From Streptococcus oralis (GTDB lineage Bacteria > Bacillota > Bacilli > Lactobacillales > Streptococcaceae), in contig NZ_JAHZPJ010000010.1 in assembly GCF_019929345.1 (NCBI RefSeq), positions 1 to 64,000 on the forward strand: a stretch of 64,000 nucleotides of DNA. The letters are read 5' to 3'. The number at the start of each line of letters is the position of its first letter. The stretch's first letter is position 1. The notes beneath the pieces are model-generated. The model was not told the DNA's origin. It made no database searches and worked only from the letters and a program-made list of their open reading frames with translations. A program made the translations under genes and the position numbers. This document shows, piece after piece, positions 1 to 7,709 of this stretch.

Positions 1-1293
1 GCGCCCTTGTCCAAGCTTCCGCAGGTGGCAGACACCATGCTTTTGGATCAGGCAGAGAAGATTTCTAAGTTTGTGCGAATCATGGAGCGCGAGCTCAACC
101 GTCGTAAGAAACTCCTTGCGGACTATGGTGTAGGGACCTTGGAGCTCTACCGAGAGGCTAGTGGACAGCAAGAGCCGGCTATCGTTATTCTCTTAGACAG
201 CTATGAGGCCATCAAGGAGGAGGCTTATGAGGCAGAACTCTTTAAACTCTTGGTGCGCATCTCTCGTGAAGGTCTCAGCATCGGGGTGCATCTCTTGATG
301 ACAGCGGGTCGACAGTCCAACCTTCGGGCTCAACTCTACTCGAACTTCAAGCACCAGTTGAGCCTTCCACAGAATGATGTGAGCGAGGTGCGGGCAATCG
401 TGGGCTCTACGCCCCTTGCCATGACCATGGAAGACATCAAGGGACGGGCACTGATGAAGCGTGACGAGGTTGATGTCATCCAGCTAGCTCTGCCAGTAGC
501 GGGTGCCAATGATGCGCAAGTCCTCAACAACCTGCGTCAAGAAGTCGCTTCTCTCCAAGAAGCTTGGACCGGACAGCGCCCAAGTGCCATTCCGATGGTG
601 CCAGAGGAGTTGACCATGGATGTATTTCTCAATTTGCCTACGACTCAAGAAGCAATTCAGAATCGTGAGTTGCCGATTGGTTTGGAGTTTGAGACAGTTC
701 AAACGATGAGCCTGCCATTTGATAGGTTTAAGCACTTACTTGTTTTATCGGACAAGGATGTAGCTATGAGTGTTGTGACGAATCATATAATCAAACTCCT
801 CCCCCATCTATTTGATAGAGAAATTATTACAATTTTTGATCCTATTGATGAATATCATTCATGCTCGGACAAGGTAGGTCATTATATAGGAAGTGGTATG
901 TCTTATCGTTCTACACTTGATACTCTGAAGGAACAAGTTCTTTTAGCTAGGAAACAGCGTAGAATGTTTGAACATGTTGTTGTAATCACAGATGTTGGAC
1001 AGTTTGTGTCCGAAAGTAATATTGAACCAAATGAACTTGCGCTTTTGATGGAAGAAGGACAGAGAGTGGGACTTCATTTCATCTTTGTAACTCATAAGAC
1101 ATACTTATCTAGCTTCACAGATATAGCTAAATATATGAAATCACGGTTAGATACGGCTATTATAGCCATGAAGATGGGGGAACAGTCAATCTTTAATCGT
1201 TCTGCAACAGGGCGTGAAGAAGCATTGCTGGATGATCAAATTTACTTCCACTATCAAAATATGCAAACAAAATTGAAAATTACAAAACAATAG
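1..1293 (+). CDS. essC: EssC, T7SSb membrane ATPase (C-terminal part, 5' end outside window)
   Basis: The reading frame is open from base 1, so this is the last ~430 residues of a much longer FtsK/SpoIIIE-type ATPase that drives type VIIb secretion at the membrane. The first ~190 residues are the end of the second ATPase domain, with a hydrophobic Walker B-like strand (AIVILLDSYEA) followed by an arginine-rich stretch. The rest is the third ATPase domain, degenerate because no GKS/GKT Walker A is seen where LLVLSDKD stands. Base composition falls to AT-rich from about base 620, close to the D2/D3 boundary. In staphylococcal and listerial T7SSb loci the EssC C-terminus varies together with the downstream substrates, and the genes that follow here fit that pattern. 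Family call is firm; the variant interpretation is inference. Confidence 0.9.
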   Translation, partial: APLSKLPQVADTMLLDQAEKISKFVRIMERELNRRKKLLADYGVGTLELYREASGQQEPAIVILLDSYEAIKEEAYEAELFKLLVRISREGLSIGVHLLMTAGRQSNLRAQLYSNFKHQLSLPQNDVSEVRAIVGSTPLAMTMEDIKGRALMKRDEVDVIQLALPVAGANDAQVLNNLRQEVASLQEAWTGQRPSAIPMVPEELTMDVFLNLPTTQEAIQNRELPIGLEFETVQTMSLPFDRFKHLLVLSDKDVAMSVVTNHIIKLLPHLFDREIITIFDPIDEYHSCSDKVGHYIGSGMSYRSTLDTLKEQVLLARKQRRMFEHVVVITDVGQFVSESNIEPNELALLMEEGQRVGLHFIFVTHKTYLSSFTDIAKYMKSRLDTAIIAMKMGEQSIFNRSATGREEALLDDQIYFHYQNMQTKLKITKQ

Positions 1294-1313
1294 GGAAAAG
1301 AGGTAATAAGTAG

Positions 1314-1988
1314 ATGACCCAAGAAGACTACCTGTGGATAAAAAAAGAATATAAAATTCGCTTAGCATTAGTGATAGTTCTTTTTACTATATTTGCAATA
1401 CTGAGCATAGTGCTTATTTTTAACCTTTCCAGATTTATCCCACTTGCAGCAACAGCTATGGGAACAGTTGTGCCTTTTAACCACTTTCTACTTGTTCCGC
1501 TATGGGAACAGAAAAAAGAGATAGAAAAAGAGCATCCTGAATGGAGAAATCTTAGCACCAGCGGTGTCAAAATTCCCTCATCAGAATCGAGTAAAAGAAC
1601 TTTAGCAGCCATTGGAACTATATTGGTCTTGTTTTTCACTTTTTCGATGCTTTATAGACCGGTTAAAGTGAATAAGCCAATACCTAGTGTTGAAGAAATC
1701 AATAAGATACCCAAAATCGATTTTAAAATACCTAGTACGTCCAGTTCCTCTAGTTCCAAAGCACCTGGCTCCTCAGAATCGGATGCATCATCTTCTACTG
1801 AAGAGAGTTCTAAAACAGAAAGTTCAGGAACGGAGACTTCAAAAAGTGGGACCAAAAGTAATCGTTATCAGATTCCTGGGCTGGATGATGAGCAACTCGA
1901 TAGAATCATTGATAAATCCTTGAAAGGTCTGAGGGAGCAGCAAGCGAAAGAAAAGACTGGAGAAGAGACGGAGGAACAACATGAGTGA
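1314..1988 (+). CDS. T7SS-locus membrane protein with Ser-rich linker
   Basis: The product has 224 residues and is not a family I can name. There are two clear membrane segments (about residues 17-38 and 95-113), with a further hydrophobic stretch near 42-58. A low-complexity Ser/Thr/Glu linker (about 142-185) and a charged C-terminal tail containing IPGLDDEQLDRIIDK follow. It starts 20 nt after essC and its last 8 nt overlap the next gene, so it is probably co-transcribed with the secretion genes. By position it may be an EssC-variant-specific accessory protein; that role is inferred from context only. Confidence 0.7.
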   Translation: MTQEDYLWIKKEYKIRLALVIVLFTIFAILSIVLIFNLSRFIPLAATAMGTVVPFNHFLLVPLWEQKKEIEKEHPEWRNLSTSGVKIPSSESSKRTLAAIGTILVLFFTFSMLYRPVKVNKPIPSVEEINKIPKIDFKIPSTSSSSSSKAPGSSESDASSSTEESSKTESSGTETSKSGTKSNRYQIPGLDDEQLDRIIDKSLKGLREQQAKEKTGEETEEQHE

Positions 1989-2370
1989 TGAAAGTTTAAG
2001 AGCCCAAATTGATAGCGATAAAGCAAAAAAAGAAAAGTACAAGCGGGTTCGCAATTCGATCCAATCACATGGTCTAAATTCAGATGTGGACCTTAGTCGT
2101 TTTGAAAGTTATGTTGAACTTTGTGACAAAACCATTACGAAGATAGATAGTAATGAGGGATACCATTATCTCTCAAATCTAAAATCTAAACTAGAATCTG
2201 ATAAAAAAACACTCAAGGAATACATTGACTTTGTCAAGGATGCTAATTCGTCATTTAAAGATTTATATACAACACTTGGTGAAAAGATATCTGACTTAGA
2301 TAGTGCCATAGCTAGCAATAGAGCAGCATATAATGAAGGAAAACCGTGGTGGGAACAACTTTGGTGGTAA
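1981..2370 (+). CDS. DUF5082/YwqH-like small helical T7SS protein
   Basis: This 129-residue, almost wholly alpha-helical protein has alternating charged and hydrophobic residues and ends in an unusual Trp-rich tail (PWWEQLWW). Size, coiled-coil character and place next to essC match the DUF5082 (YwqH-like) proteins that accompany LXG-type toxins in Firmicute T7SSb loci and act as small partners or chaperones of secreted toxins. The start overlaps the preceding gene by 8 nt, and the next gene begins 12 nt downstream with a strong ribosome binding site. No enzymatic motif is seen. The family call is by recognition, not by a search. Confidence 0.65.
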   Translation: MSDESLRAQIDSDKAKKEKYKRVRNSIQSHGLNSDVDLSRFESYVELCDKTITKIDSNEGYHYLSNLKSKLESDKKTLKEYIDFVKDANSSFKDLYTTLGEKISDLDSAIASNRAAYNEGKPWWEQLWW

Positions 2371-2382
2371 AAGGAGGTGTCT

Positions 2383-2715
2383 ATGGATACAAATATTAAT
2401 ACTATTGATAGTAGTTATACAAGTGATACAGTGACATATGATGATAGTCAGATTAGTACAGTTATCAAAGAGCTGAATGAAATCGTGAGTCTCCTTTCTA
2501 GTATAGATACTGAGATATCTAGTCTAGACTCAAATGATACAGAGTGGAAAGGAGAAAGCAAAAATCAATACTTGGATCTAAAGCTATTTCTTAAATCCTA
2601 TCATTCAGACTATGGTAAGAGTATAAACGAACTTAAAAAGGTAGTATCAGGTTTAGAAACGTTGCTGGGTTCTATCTCTACTTCCAATGTCATAAAGGAG
2701 ATTGACAACGCATGA
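2383..2715 (+). CDS. WXG100-like T7SS small protein (DUF3130/TIGR04197 type)
   Basis: The product has about 110 residues and is helical, with a central WKG tripeptide between two helices, the hallmark of WXG100-superfamily hairpins. Proteins of this size beside LXG toxins (Lap1/DUF3130-like) bind the toxin N-terminus and guide it to the secretion machine. I chose the ATG at 2383 over the in-frame GTG at 2377 because AAGGAGG at 2371-2377 would overlap the GTG but sits 5 nt before the ATG. The gene overlaps the next by 4 nt. It is probably an export partner of the toxin that starts at 3816. Confidence 0.7.
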   Translation: MDTNINTIDSSYTSDTVTYDDSQISTVIKELNEIVSLLSSIDTEISSLDSNDTEWKGESKNQYLDLKLFLKSYHSDYGKSINELKKVVSGLETLLGSISTSNVIKEIDNA

Positions 2716-3374
2716 TATTTACATTAGAAGCCTTATATACGTTGCATATATTTAATGATTACTCAGATGATCTAGTATTCCTCCCACTCCCAACTACTGT
2801 TGAAGGGAGTGGACATAGAAAAGAAAATCTTTTGAAGGTAATAGAGAAAGGATTTGAGGATTTAAAGACGATGGGGCTTATCGTTGATAATCAGCCTACG
2901 GAAGAATGTGCTCAATACGGAGCTTATCTGAAGGAATATCACGATGCTAACTATCATTGTCAGGTTGATCAGAGATTATCCTATGCACCAGGAGTAGATG
3001 AATTTAAACGAATGGCTGTTGTTATCATGGAAGTCGGAGACAACCAATTTCAACTAGACCGAGCAGGCAGTGCTGTTTTTCTAGCCTTCTTGATGGAGAC
3101 GCATCCTGTCTTACAAGAAGTTGATGATACCATCAAAGATTATATTCATTCAGAATGGGAAGAGGAAGCATTTATGCGTTTGATGGTCCAACATGGAAAT
3201 GATGAGGCCATTCGTATTCGAATTAATGAGTTTTCAAAGGATACACAAGACATCATCTATCTAACAAGTGATCAACATTTATATGAATACGATGTATCGA
3301 ATCAAATGCGCCGTTCGATTGATAGTGAGCAACTAAAAACACAACTGATAAAAAAATTGAAAGTGAGGATGTGA
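2712..3374 (+). CDS. DUF5081-like T7SS-associated protein
   Basis: The 220-residue soluble protein has no signal peptide or membrane segment. It overlaps the WXG-like gene by 4 nt and is followed after 1 nt by the next ORF, so translation is probably coupled. The layout (helical N-terminal part about 1-60, central beta-rich part about 95-115 with RMAVVIMEVGDNQFQLDRAG, acidic helical middle) resembles DUF5081 proteins found beside DUF5082 and DUF3130 genes in streptococcal and listerial T7SSb clusters. Molecular function is not known; EspG-like chaperone activity has been considered for such proteins, but nothing here proves it. Confidence 0.55.
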   Translation: MIFTLEALYTLHIFNDYSDDLVFLPLPTTVEGSGHRKENLLKVIEKGFEDLKTMGLIVDNQPTEECAQYGAYLKEYHDANYHCQVDQRLSYAPGVDEFKRMAVVIMEVGDNQFQLDRAGSAVFLAFLMETHPVLQEVDDTIKDYIHSEWEEEAFMRLMVQHGNDEAIRIRINEFSKDTQDIIYLTSDQHLYEYDVSNQMRRSIDSEQLKTQLIKKLKVRM

Positions 3375-3375
3375 T

Positions 3376-3819
3376 ATGGGGGTAGATATCAAACTTGTTT
3401 TAACAGATCAAGAACAACTCATTTACCATTGTCTTAATTTGGTCAACCTTACAAATCAGGTTTCGACTAAGATTCAACATGTCATTTCAACTCTTCCGGA
3501 TCTTTCTTCTGAGGGGGCCTATCATGATTTGATTAGTAACAATAAGAGCAATATGGGCTTGGGGCTATTTTATCTGAAAGCGCAGGAGTTTGAAACTCTC
3601 AGCAATGTGCTTTATAGGCATGTGCAGAATACTTATGATAAAATGATCGATACGGATAAAGTTTTAGCTACAATGATTGCGGAGAAGATTCTGAATGATC
3701 CTACGTCAAGCGCCGAAGATAAGGAAACCATCAAAAGGGATCCTAAAGGCTCAGTTGAATGGATTAAGCAACAAGGTCAAGAAGGGGCGAAACGAGCTCA
3801 AGAAAGTGGGGAAAGATGA
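3376..3819 (+). CDS. Small helical T7SS protein, possible toxin partner (Lap2-like)
   Basis: This 147-residue alpha-helical protein has no cysteine-rich, membrane or catalytic motif; the last ~35 residues are strongly charged. It starts 1 nt after the previous stop, and its stop overlaps the start of the toxin ORF by 4 nt (ATGA). This is the position held by Lap2-type or second WXG-like adaptors, which bind the N-terminal helices of T7SS toxins. I see no clear WXG motif. The tight coupling to the toxin supports a dedicated-partner role, which remains an inference. Confidence 0.55.
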   Translation: MGVDIKLVLTDQEQLIYHCLNLVNLTNQVSTKIQHVISTLPDLSSEGAYHDLISNNKSNMGLGLFYLKAQEFETLSNVLYRHVQNTYDKMIDTDKVLATMIAEKILNDPTSSAEDKETIKRDPKGSVEWIKQQGQEGAKRAQESGER

Positions 3820-4226
3820 CGAAGTATTATAGTAATAAACCCGATTTTCCTGGAGATCCAGCCTATCCTCTGATTTCCTCCAGCAGTTATTTCAAGTCGA
3901 TGAGTTCTATCATGGATGATATTGAAGCTGCAGGAAAAGTTGTAAAGGACGAGGGAGTTGAAGATTTTTATGTTCAAAAAGGGGAGGCCTCATTAGGGAC
4001 GACAAAGGATAGTACGACCTTTGACAAATCCCTGAAGCGGATTTACAACATGCTAACGAGTGAGAAGAAGATTCACTCGGATATCATGCAGAATATAGAT
4101 AGTAAATTCACCAAGGGGATGGACGCGGCCTTCACCACTTTAAATGATGTTAATGGCGTCAACAAACCCTATAAGAGTAAATACACGAAAAAAAACAGTG
4201 CCGAAGAAAGACTTGGTTGGCTATAA
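3816..4226 (+). CDS. T7SS polymorphic toxin, N-terminal secretion part (frameshifted)
   Basis: This 136-residue ORF has a start coupled to the previous gene. Residues 1-115 are helical and unlike the toxin tips, as expected for the T7SS targeting region, but they are much shorter than a classical LXG domain (about 200 residues) and lack an obvious LXG motif. The frame ends at 4226 just after a run of eight A (4188-4195). With seven A the frame would continue through KKTVPKKD into the ORF that ends at 5904, giving one protein of about 695 residues. The last ~10 residues of this ORF are therefore frameshift products. Either the gene is broken, phase-variable, or rescued by slippage. Confidence 0.7.
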   Translation: MTKYYSNKPDFPGDPAYPLISSSSYFKSMSSIMDDIEAAGKVVKDEGVEDFYVQKGEASLGTTKDSTTFDKSLKRIYNMLTSEKKIHSDIMQNIDSKFTKGMDAAFTTLNDVNGVNKPYKSKYTKKNSAEERLGWL

Positions 4227-5904
4227 GAGTGACAATACAGCAGTCTATATAGAAACCACGCAACAGCAGTCCTATAGTCTAGCAGAAATCCTAGATGGGA
4301 AGGCCAGTCCCATTCAAGCTGCTAAGGATGTCTATAATGATCGTATAAAAGCTGTTAAGGAAATGATGGCTAAGAAGGATCAGTTATCAGATGAGCAAAT
4401 CAAGGCCTTAGAAGGCAAGAGCGCAGAGGAAATCGTGGCTGCACGCTATCCTGGGCAACTACCAGACTACCAGAGACTCAAAGCCAGTCGCTATTACGAA
4501 GAGAATAAGGAGAGCCTCCAGTATGTGGATATAGGCATCAAGGCTCTAGCGGTTTTGAGTATGATAGGGGGAGCTGTCTTAGCACCTGCGACAGGAGGTA
4601 CCTCGCTAGCAGTTACCTATGCGGCTGGAGCTTATATGGCAGCTGATAGTGCTTATTCGGCAGCTACAGGTCATACTATGATTACAGGAACTCAGCTATC
4701 AACGGAGGAGCGAATTTGGGCTGGTATTGATGCGGTGGTCACTGTCTTCTCCATGGGTTCGGCCGCCTATCTCAGCAAACTAGCTCAGAGTGGTGCGAAA
4801 GGTTCTACCTTATTGAAGGGGCTTGCGACTGCAGGGAAGTATGCGGATGATGCAAATGATGTTTCCAAGGTAGTCTATTCCTTTGCGACAGATCAAGATC
4901 CGAACGCGGCACTTCAGAATTTAGTGCTTGGTCAAGTGATGAGGATTGGTGTGAATGCGGCAGGGAATTATATTGGTGGTAAGATTGGGCGTAGTATCCC
5001 ATCGGTAGATATACCAAGCACCAAACCATCTCATCTGGATGTCTCACTTCAAGGCAAGCAAATACCAAAGCTGGATCCAGCTAATGTACGTTTGAGTAGT
5101 AGGCCAGACCTGCATCTAAAAGCCAACCCAGCTGATGGGACTCTGGCTAAGCTGAAAACCCATCCAACAATCAGCGTGGATGTACCGAAGGTCAAGCAAA
5201 TATCAGGCGACGGCGCAGTCAAGGCTGTTAGCGGAGTCAAGCCAGGTGATGTGGACGTGCCGAAGGTGAAGACTGTATCGGATGTTGAAGCACCGAAGTA
5301 TGATATTGAACGAATTAAAGAGAATATTAAAGAAAGCAGGCTTGCAAGGGAGAGTTCGAAGTTTAAACAGTATGCAGCGAAGGAATATGCCTTAGCTGAA
5401 GAAATTAGGTATAAAAACTATTGGAATGAGCCAATATTAAAAATACCTAAAGGAAGCAGACCAAATCCAAAAACATATGTGAATTCGGAATATCTTACAA
5501 AACATTTTGCAGAATTTGATGAAGGAGCAACAGTTATTCAAACCGAGTGGGCTTATACAAACTATTCAGAAGCTAACGGTTTTGTGGGTGTACCTGATGA
5601 CAATACCCTTTTTGCCATGCCAACAAAGTACGCTGATAAGGTTATTCAAAATTCTAACGGAAACATCAACTATATTGAGGAAAAATTAGGGTTTCCTAAA
5701 GGTTATTTTAAATATGGGGGTGGTTTAGTTAGAATTGATATAGAAGATCTGAGTGATTTAGATTTAAGACTCCCTAGTGGGAATGAGACAGGAGCAAATT
5801 CATTGTGGATCCCTGGGGGAGAAACTTCAGGTGGAGTTCCTGAAGCTATTTTAAATACTGTTCCATTAGATAAGACTAGAGTTAGTAGGATAGGAATAAA
5901 ATAA
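4144..5904 (+). pseudogene. T7SS polymorphic toxin, pre-toxin and toxin-tip part (copy A), out of frame with its N-terminus
   Basis: The true coding part begins at about 4197, after the A8 run; the ATG at 4144 is in the overlap and has no ribosome binding site. The ORF holds a helical linker, then a Gly/Ala-rich hydrophobic stretch with GHTMITGTQLSTEER, which fits the pre-toxin TG (PT-TG) module that precedes toxin tips. A Pro/Lys/Val-rich repeat-like linker (DVPKVK units) and a tip of about 140 residues ending in PSGNETGANSLWIPGG follow. The same tip family closes copy B. I do not recognise its activity. Bases 4247-5271 recur without gaps at 10047-11071, and 4456-5202 recur at 7641-8387. The immunity candidate follows 16 nt downstream. 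Confidence 0.7.
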
Positions 5905-5920
5905 ATTGAGAGGAGAACAA

Positions 5921-6397
5921 ATGAATTTTAGAACAAAAATTTTAGAAGCTATTAAAGTGGGGGAAGTTGAAAATATTTTACGTGGAAAGCAAAAGTATCG
6001 AATTGAACCTCCAACTTTTGTTCCAGATGTTTTCCCTACAGATATTAATCAAGTACTGTTCGAATATTTTTACAAACAAAGTGATATTAAAAATATCCGA
6101 TTATCACTAGAGAATGCTTTAATTAAATTGACAAAGAGTTCTGCTACAGATTTGTACATTTCAATATTATTTTTCGACTCAATACTATTTATGGAAGATA
6201 AAAGTATTGCTACCTTTAAAATTGATACTTCCAAAATAGCAATTGAAATAGTATCTGGAATAAAAAAATTTCGGGAAGAGTTAACGAAAAATATTACTTT
6301 TGATAATGGATTAACAAAAAAAGAACCTATGAATGTAGTTGTTCGTTTCAATCAGCGTTATAAAAATAAATATAATTTTTCAATTCTTGATGATTAA
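5921..6397 (+). CDS. Putative immunity protein for toxin copy A
   Basis: This 158-residue, AT-rich gene encodes a soluble, Lys- and Phe-rich protein with no signal peptide. I do not recognise the family. I chose the ATG at 5921 because GAGAGGAG at 5908-5915 lies 5 nt upstream; the longer frame from 5906 would start on an upstream TTG. It lies 16 nt after a polymorphic toxin tip, is small, and differs in composition from the repeated toxin body, all typical of cognate immunity genes. Specificity for the GNE-type tip of copy A is inferred from adjacency only. Confidence 0.6.
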   Translation: MNFRTKILEAIKVGEVENILRGKQKYRIEPPTFVPDVFPTDINQVLFEYFYKQSDIKNIRLSLENALIKLTKSSATDLYISILFFDSILFMEDKSIATFKIDTSKIAIEIVSGIKKFREELTKNITFDNGLTKKEPMNVVVRFNQRYKNKYNFSILDD

Positions 6398-6491
6398 AAA
6401 GAAATTTTAGTCAAATAGTACGAATGCGAATTTGTTTCCAAGTATCTACGTAATAAACAATAAAAAGGTTCACAATATCAAGTATCCCATC

Positions 6492-6743
6492 ATGCACCGA
6501 AACATTCAACCTGAATGGCAAGGGAAACAAAAAGATGACTTCACCAAGCAGTGGGAAACCTTCTCCAGTGACTACACGAGTTTCCAAACGGAGATGAATA
6601 CCTTCTATGATGCCATCTGTGATGAAATCACTAGACTAGAGAATCAAAAGAACGAAGAAAACGGCATTATTGGCTGGTGTCAGAGTCAGATTAACAGTCT
6701 GGGAAATTTCATCGAGAAGCTACTACATACGAAGGAGGGGTAA
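6492..6743 (+). CDS. C-terminal half of a WXG100-like protein (remnant)
   Basis: About 83 residues from an ATG at 6492. The frame is open upstream to 6432, but that part looks like random AT-rich sequence and there is no ribosome binding site. The segment begins IQPEWQGKQKDDF, a WXG tripeptide followed by a long amphipathic helix. This matches the second helix of a WXG100 hairpin plus a C-terminal tail; the first helix is missing. It ends just before a GGAGGGG ribosome binding site for the short ORF at 6748. I read it as a truncated toxin-partner gene left by a rearrangement. Confidence 0.45.
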   Translation: MHRNIQPEWQGKQKDDFTKQWETFSSDYTSFQTEMNTFYDAICDEITRLENQKNEENGIIGWCQSQINSLGNFIEKLLHTKEG

Positions 6744-6747
6744 GGTC

Positions 6748-6819
6748 ATGTATGGAACGATTCAATTATCCGAGGTTCTGTTTAACTCACACAATAGGAG
6801 AATTTTGGTATGCAATTAA
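6748..6819 (+). pseudogene. 23-codon stub, possible LXG-type effector N-terminus
   Basis: ATG at 6748 stands 8 nt after GGAGGGG (6733-6739), a strong ribosome binding site, but the frame ends after 23 codons. The peptide opens MYGTIQLSEVLF, reminiscent of the first beta/helix turn of LXG proteins (I-x-LSEV). It lies directly after a WXG-like remnant, the usual gene order. The body of the effector is missing and immunity-like genes follow at once, so this is probably the scar of a deleted toxin gene. Weak evidence, because the match is short. Confidence 0.35.
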
Positions 6820-7160
6820 ATGAAACAGAGACTATGGCGGTACAAACAAGTAGAATAATTCGAAATGTATTTGGTGATAGAATGTATGGTTCTGGAATTT
6901 ATGATGTTATTGATGAACCAAATCATCATACATTTAAACTTAAGTTTCGTATCTATAATTTTGCCGGGGTAAAATTTCAGTACGAGAATGATTTCTTCGA
7001 GATTTATGTTTTTTTCAATGGTGGTGAGGGTTTGCTGCTGTCTAAGGAAAATAGTCGTTACAGTGAAAGAAGCGATTGGGACAGTTATTTAAAAGAAATC
7101 ATGACAAAAATCGAGTCGTATATCCCAGAGAAATATCTAAAAGCCAAGGGTTGGCGATAA
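6810..7160 (+). CDS. Putative immunity protein, tandem copy 1
   Basis: The 116-residue soluble protein has a mixed alpha/beta pattern: an N-terminal helix, then FRIYNFAGVKFQYENDFF strands, then a C-terminal block DWDSYLKEIM...IP.KYLKAKGWR. The next gene encodes a clear paralog with the same C-terminal block. The start at 6810 has AGGAGA (6797-6802) 7 nt upstream and overlaps the end of the 23-codon stub by 10 nt. Small size, duplication and position after a toxin remnant suggest a toxin-immunity role. No named family is claimed. Confidence 0.55.
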   Translation: MQLNETETMAVQTSRIIRNVFGDRMYGSGIYDVIDEPNHHTFKLKFRIYNFAGVKFQYENDFFEIYVFFNGGEGLLLSKENSRYSERSDWDSYLKEIMTKIESYIPEKYLKAKGWR

Positions 7161-7179
7161 AAAAGAAGTAGGTATTGGT

Positions 7180-7530
7180 ATGGTGCGGAAGAGTGTAGAA
7201 GAGATAAAATTGGAATTGATTAGACGGATTGAGCGTTCTTTTGGAGATAGAGCCGCTGAAGTAACTATTTGTGAGTTCGTTGATGTCCCAAATCATCATA
7301 TATTACGCCTCGTATTCAGGGCATATGACTACTATTGGGTTCAATTTAATTACGAAAACGATCTGTGCGGATTCTCTATTGTTTTGAATGATGAATTTGG
7401 AGCATCGCTTGAAAGCAAAATGCGTAGCTATATGGGAACAAAGGATTGGGATAACTACTTAAAAGAAATCATGGCAGAGATTGAATTACGTATTCCCGAT
7501 GAGTTCTTAAAAGCTAAGGGTTGGTTGTAA
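7180..7530 (+). CDS. Putative immunity protein, tandem copy 2
   Basis: This 116-residue paralog of the preceding gene shares FGDR near residue 22, PNHH near 43, QFNYEND in the middle and a nearly identical end (DWDNYLKEIMAEIE...FLKAKGWL). The first third has diverged. The start ATG at 7180 has only a weak GAAGTAGG-like site upstream. Two adjacent variants of one immunity fold without an intact toxin are typical of orphan immunity arrays, which protect against toxins of sister strains. That reading is inferred from context. No intact toxin for this pair lies in the window. Confidence 0.55.
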   Translation: MVRKSVEEIKLELIRRIERSFGDRAAEVTICEFVDVPNHHILRLVFRAYDYYWVQFNYENDLCGFSIVLNDEFGASLESKMRSYMGTKDWDNYLKEIMAEIELRIPDEFLKAKGWL

Positions 7531-7640
7531 AACCTGTTTAAACTATGACTTTACAAAGAAATAAGTATTTTCTTTTATGATAGAATAAATGAAGTAAGAG
7601 TTTGCTAATGTTTTATTGGTAAACTTTTACTTTACAAGGA
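7531..7640. promoter_or_regulatory. Junction before toxin copy B with an extended -10-like box
   Basis: AT-rich spacer between the immunity pair and copy B. TGATAGAAT (7578-7586) fits an extended -10 box but has no good -35. The repeat begins abruptly at about 7641. No ribosome binding site or start codon for copy B is visible. A transcript from here would reach the immunity gene at 9362. Promoter activity is inferred from the motif only. Confidence 0.3.
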
Positions 7641-7709
7641 CAACTACCAGACTACCAGAGACTCAAAGCCAGTCGCCATTACGAAGAGAATAAGGAGAGC
7701 CTCCAGTAT

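Noticed and set aside
4144..4200. ATG at 4144 as a true start of a separate gene
   Set aside because: It lies within the coding overlap of the upstream ORF with no ribosome binding site; a single-base change in A8 explains both frames better.
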